64,000 nt of DNA from the NCBI RefSeq assembly GCF_012396125.1, contig NZ_JAAXOX010000004.1:310001-374000 (forward strand), given 5' to 3'. The DNA is from Cellulomonas denverensis (GTDB taxonomy: Bacteria > Actinomycetota > Actinomycetes > Actinomycetales > Cellulomonadaceae). A program made the translations under genes and the position numbers. Below, in pieces: positions 62,214 through 64,000 of the stretch (its first letter is position 1; every line of letters starts with the position of its first letter). The notes beneath the pieces are model-generated. The model ran no database searches and was not told where the DNA came from. It was given only the letters and a program-made list of their open reading frames with translations.

Positions 62214-63698
62214 TCAGGCCAGCGCCGCCAGCTCGGCCACCGAGTCGTACCGGCGCACCGAGCCGTCGGCGTCCTGCACCTGCACCGTGAACGCCGGCAC
62301 CGCCACGTCGACGGTCAGCACCGCCGTGTCGGCCCCGTTCCGCCAGGTCAGCTCCAGCTGCGACGGGCCGGTCTGCCGGGCGGCGAACTCCCCGGCGAAC
62401 GCCGGGTGCCGCGACCGGAGGCCGACCAGCCCGAGCTGGGCCCGGGTGACCTCGCCGTCGAGCGCCGCGGCCAGCTCGGCCGGGTCGTAGACGTGCCGGT
62501 TCACCTCGCGGCCCTGACCGGTGGCGGCGTACCGGGCCATGTCGTTGGTCCCGGCGAGCAGGCCGACGTAGTAGAGCTGCGGCCGCCCGGGCACGAACAG
62601 CTGCACGCACCGGGCCAGCAGGTAGGCGGTGGCGTCCTCGCCGAGCACGGAGAAGAACGTCGAGTTGATCTGGTGCGGCAGGGCGGCCCAGGCCACCTGC
62701 GCCGACGCCTGTGCCGACTGTCCGCCGGTCAGCTGCGCGGCCCGGTCGAAGATCGCGGCCATCTCGGCCTGGTCCAGCAGCCCCGGCCGCTGCCCGGACG
62801 GGCCCGCGTCGATCACGCCGATCCCGTCGTGGGTGTCGAGCACGGTCACGGCGTTCGCCGGCCGGATGTCCAGCCAGTGTGCGAGCCGGCCGGCCTCGCC
62901 GGTGTCCAGCGCGTGCAGCAGCAGCGGCGGCAGGGCGAAGTCGTAGACCAGGTCGACCAGCGGGGCGATCGCGGCCTGCTGGGTGTGGTGGGCGTGCACC
63001 TCCACCAGGACGGTCAGCCCTTCGGCCCGGGCCAGCGCGGTGATCTCCCGCACGAACTCCAGGGTGTGCTCGGTCATGAACGAGTCGGTGCCCGGCGTCT
63101 TCACCGCGTAGCCGACCGCGTCCAGCCGCACGGTGGACACCCCGCCCTCGTGCAGGGTGCGCAGGATGCGGCGCAGGTAGTCCTGGGCGGCCGGGTGGTG
63201 CACGTCCAGGTCGATCTGGGACGGCATGAACGTGGTCCACACCAGCCGCCGCTCGCCGTCGGCCCGCTGGTAGGGGGTGAACGGCAGGCCGAGCCGCGGC
63301 CGGTAGAAGGAGGTGATGTCCGCCTCGCGGGCCCCATCCGGGAACACGGTGTCGAAAGTGAGGAACATCCCGTCCGACGGCGACTCGGCGCCCCGGGCCA
63401 GCCAGTCGGTGAACTCGGCCGAGTCGGCGGAGACGTGGTTGACGATCAGGTCCGCGGTGACCTGCACCCCCGCGTCCGCAAGCGCCCGGATGTCCGCCCA
63501 ACTGCCCAGGCGGGGGTCCACCGTGGCGTGGTCCACCGGGTCGAAGCCGGCGTCGGCCCCATCGAAGGGCACGAAGAACGGCAGCAGGTGGATCCCGCTG
63601 AACACCGACAGCGGACCGTCGGCGAGCAGCTCGCGGATCCCGGCCAGGTCGCCGCCCAGTCGCTCGGTGTAGGCCAGCAGATGCACTCCCTGGTCCAT
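62214..63698 (-). CDS. Sucrose phosphorylase (GH13 subfamily 18)
   Basis: The 494-residue protein starts at the ATG at 63698, six bases after GGAGGA. It is a GH13 barrel beginning GVHLLAYTERLGGDLAGIRELL, with DLIVNHVSADS, nucleophile Asp193 in RLDAVGY, acid/base Glu233 in VEVHAHH and TVLDTHDGIGVID for the third carboxylate. Positions match those of known sucrose phosphorylases (Asp192/Glu232). It converts sucrose and phosphate into glucose-1-phosphate and fructose; close relatives act on glucosylglycerate or sucrose-6-phosphate. It follows a racemase-like gene by 11 bases. Confidence 0.9.
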   Translation of the reverse strand: MDQGVHLLAYTERLGGDLAGIRELLADGPLSVFSGIHLLPFFVPFDGADAGFDPVDHATVDPRLGSWADIRALADAGVQVTADLIVNHVSADSAEFTDWLARGAESPSDGMFLTFDTVFPDGAREADITSFYRPRLGLPFTPYQRADGERRLVWTTFMPSQIDLDVHHPAAQDYLRRILRTLHEGGVSTVRLDAVGYAVKTPGTDSFMTEHTLEFVREITALARAEGLTVLVEVHAHHTQQAAIAPLVDLVYDFALPPLLLHALDTGEAGRLAHWLDIRPANAVTVLDTHDGIGVIDAGPSGQRPGLLDQAEMAAIFDRAAQLTGGQSAQASAQVAWAALPHQINSTFFSVLGEDATAYLLARCVQLFVPGRPQLYYVGLLAGTNDMARYAATGQGREVNRHVYDPAELAAALDGEVTRAQLGLVGLRSRHPAFAGEFAARQTGPSQLELTWRNGADTAVLTVDVAVPAFTVQVQDADGSVRRYDSVAELAALA

Positions 63699-63709
63699 GC
63701 CCGTCCTCC

Positions 63710-64000
63710 TCATGCTCCGCCCCGCACCGTTCGTACCAGATCCGCCACCCCACCGGCCGGCGAGGTCAGTACCGGCACCGCCGACTCCGCCAGACCCGCG
63801 GCCTCCGCCATCGACGCCTGGGCCAGCACCACCACATCCGCCTCGGCGGCGGCCCGGGTCACCGCCGCCGCGACCAGCCGGTCCGCCAGCGCGGTGTCCC
63901 CGGCGGCGCGGGCCTGCGCGGCACCCTCCACCACCTCGGCCAGCACCTGCGGCGGGTGCGCGCCCACCGTCCGGCCGATCAGCCGCCCGGTGGGTCCCAG
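63710..64000 (-). CDS. Asp/Glu/hydantoin racemase family protein, C-terminal part (runs off the right edge)
   Basis: Ninety-six codons are visible, open to the window end. The sequence has GPTGRLIGRTVG, EADVVVLAQASMA and PVLTSPAGGVADLV, the second-half pattern of the Asp/Glu racemase superfamily, in which the catalytic Cys is here replaced by Ala-Gln in LAQAS. It could be a racemase, a decarboxylase or a non-catalytic relative. It is probably cotranscribed with the sucrose phosphorylase gene. Confidence 0.6.
   Translation of the reverse strand: MGPTGRLIGRTVGAHPPQVLAEVVEGAAQARAAGDTALADRLVAAAVTRAAAEADVVVLAQASMAEAAGLAESAVPVLTSPAGGVADLVRTVRGGA

Overview
The window is chromosomal DNA of a very G+C-rich actinobacterium. 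WhiB, GlnR, an OmpR-type winged helix, a DUF2516 protein, frequent GTG starts, GTGA/ATGA/TGATG gene overlaps and very G/C-rich third codon positions all point that way. The gene order nth ... crp - ridA - DUF4177 - whiB - bifunctional PBP - metallophosphoesterase matches the mycobacterial Rv3674c-Rv3683 block. A large glycoside-hydrolase locus and a sucrose phosphorylase fit a plant- or polysaccharide-associated member of the Micrococcales (Cellulomonas-like); that assignment is inference.

Layout. 1-3436 is an accessory stretch: two overlapping exported surface-protein genes (one with Ca-binding DxDxDG repeats and an LATTG sorting signal) and a two-gene cassette of a TRAFAC-type GTPase plus an unrecognised 141-aa partner. 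It abuts the 3' end of a tRNA-Ser(GCU), a classic island boundary. 3579-13106 is housekeeping and membrane genes: ThrE-type exporter, YchJ, a long tightly overlapped minus-strand block (35-aa membrane peptide, nitrobindin, YgfZ, FUSC, DUF2516, asparaginase, Dtd), glnR and nhaA. 13131-22655 carries an alpha/beta hydrolase without its nucleophile, nth, an RsiG-like helical protein, a GntR/YtrA-ABC operon with a clear promoter-operator, crp, ridA, whiB, a class A PBP whose PASTA domain is cut off by an apparent one-base frameshift, and a metallophosphoesterase. 22716-34125 has tRNA-Pro(CGG), a diguanylate cyclase, asd-lysC, a TetR-TauE pair divergent from ohr, and recR-dnaX with a vanZ-like gene lying between them on the other strand. 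34224-37224 is a metQNI importer preceded by a 32-codon Cys/Met-rich leader ORF and hairpins, which looks like ribosome-mediated attenuation. 37237-43013 has two flavin-dependent 2-hydroxyacid oxidases, a Ser/Thr kinase and an FtsX-type ABC transporter.

43177-60402 is a glycan-utilisation locus under one LacI-type repressor: two sugar ABC permeases, GH2, GH1, GH36/GH31-like enzyme, FAD oxidoreductase, a tandem metallo-beta-lactamase-fold protein, the LacI gene, and (after a 985-base repeat-rich gap) a ROK kinase, a GmhA-like SIS isomerase and an unrecognised six-hairpin-like protein. Four near-palindromes with the core TGGNATCGWTNCCA precede four transcription units, three of them overlaid on good promoters. 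No glycosidase has a signal peptide, so an imported oligosaccharide is probably degraded in the cytoplasm. The window ends with an AbiEi/AbiEii toxin-antitoxin pair, a sucrose phosphorylase and a partial Asp/Glu-racemase-like gene.
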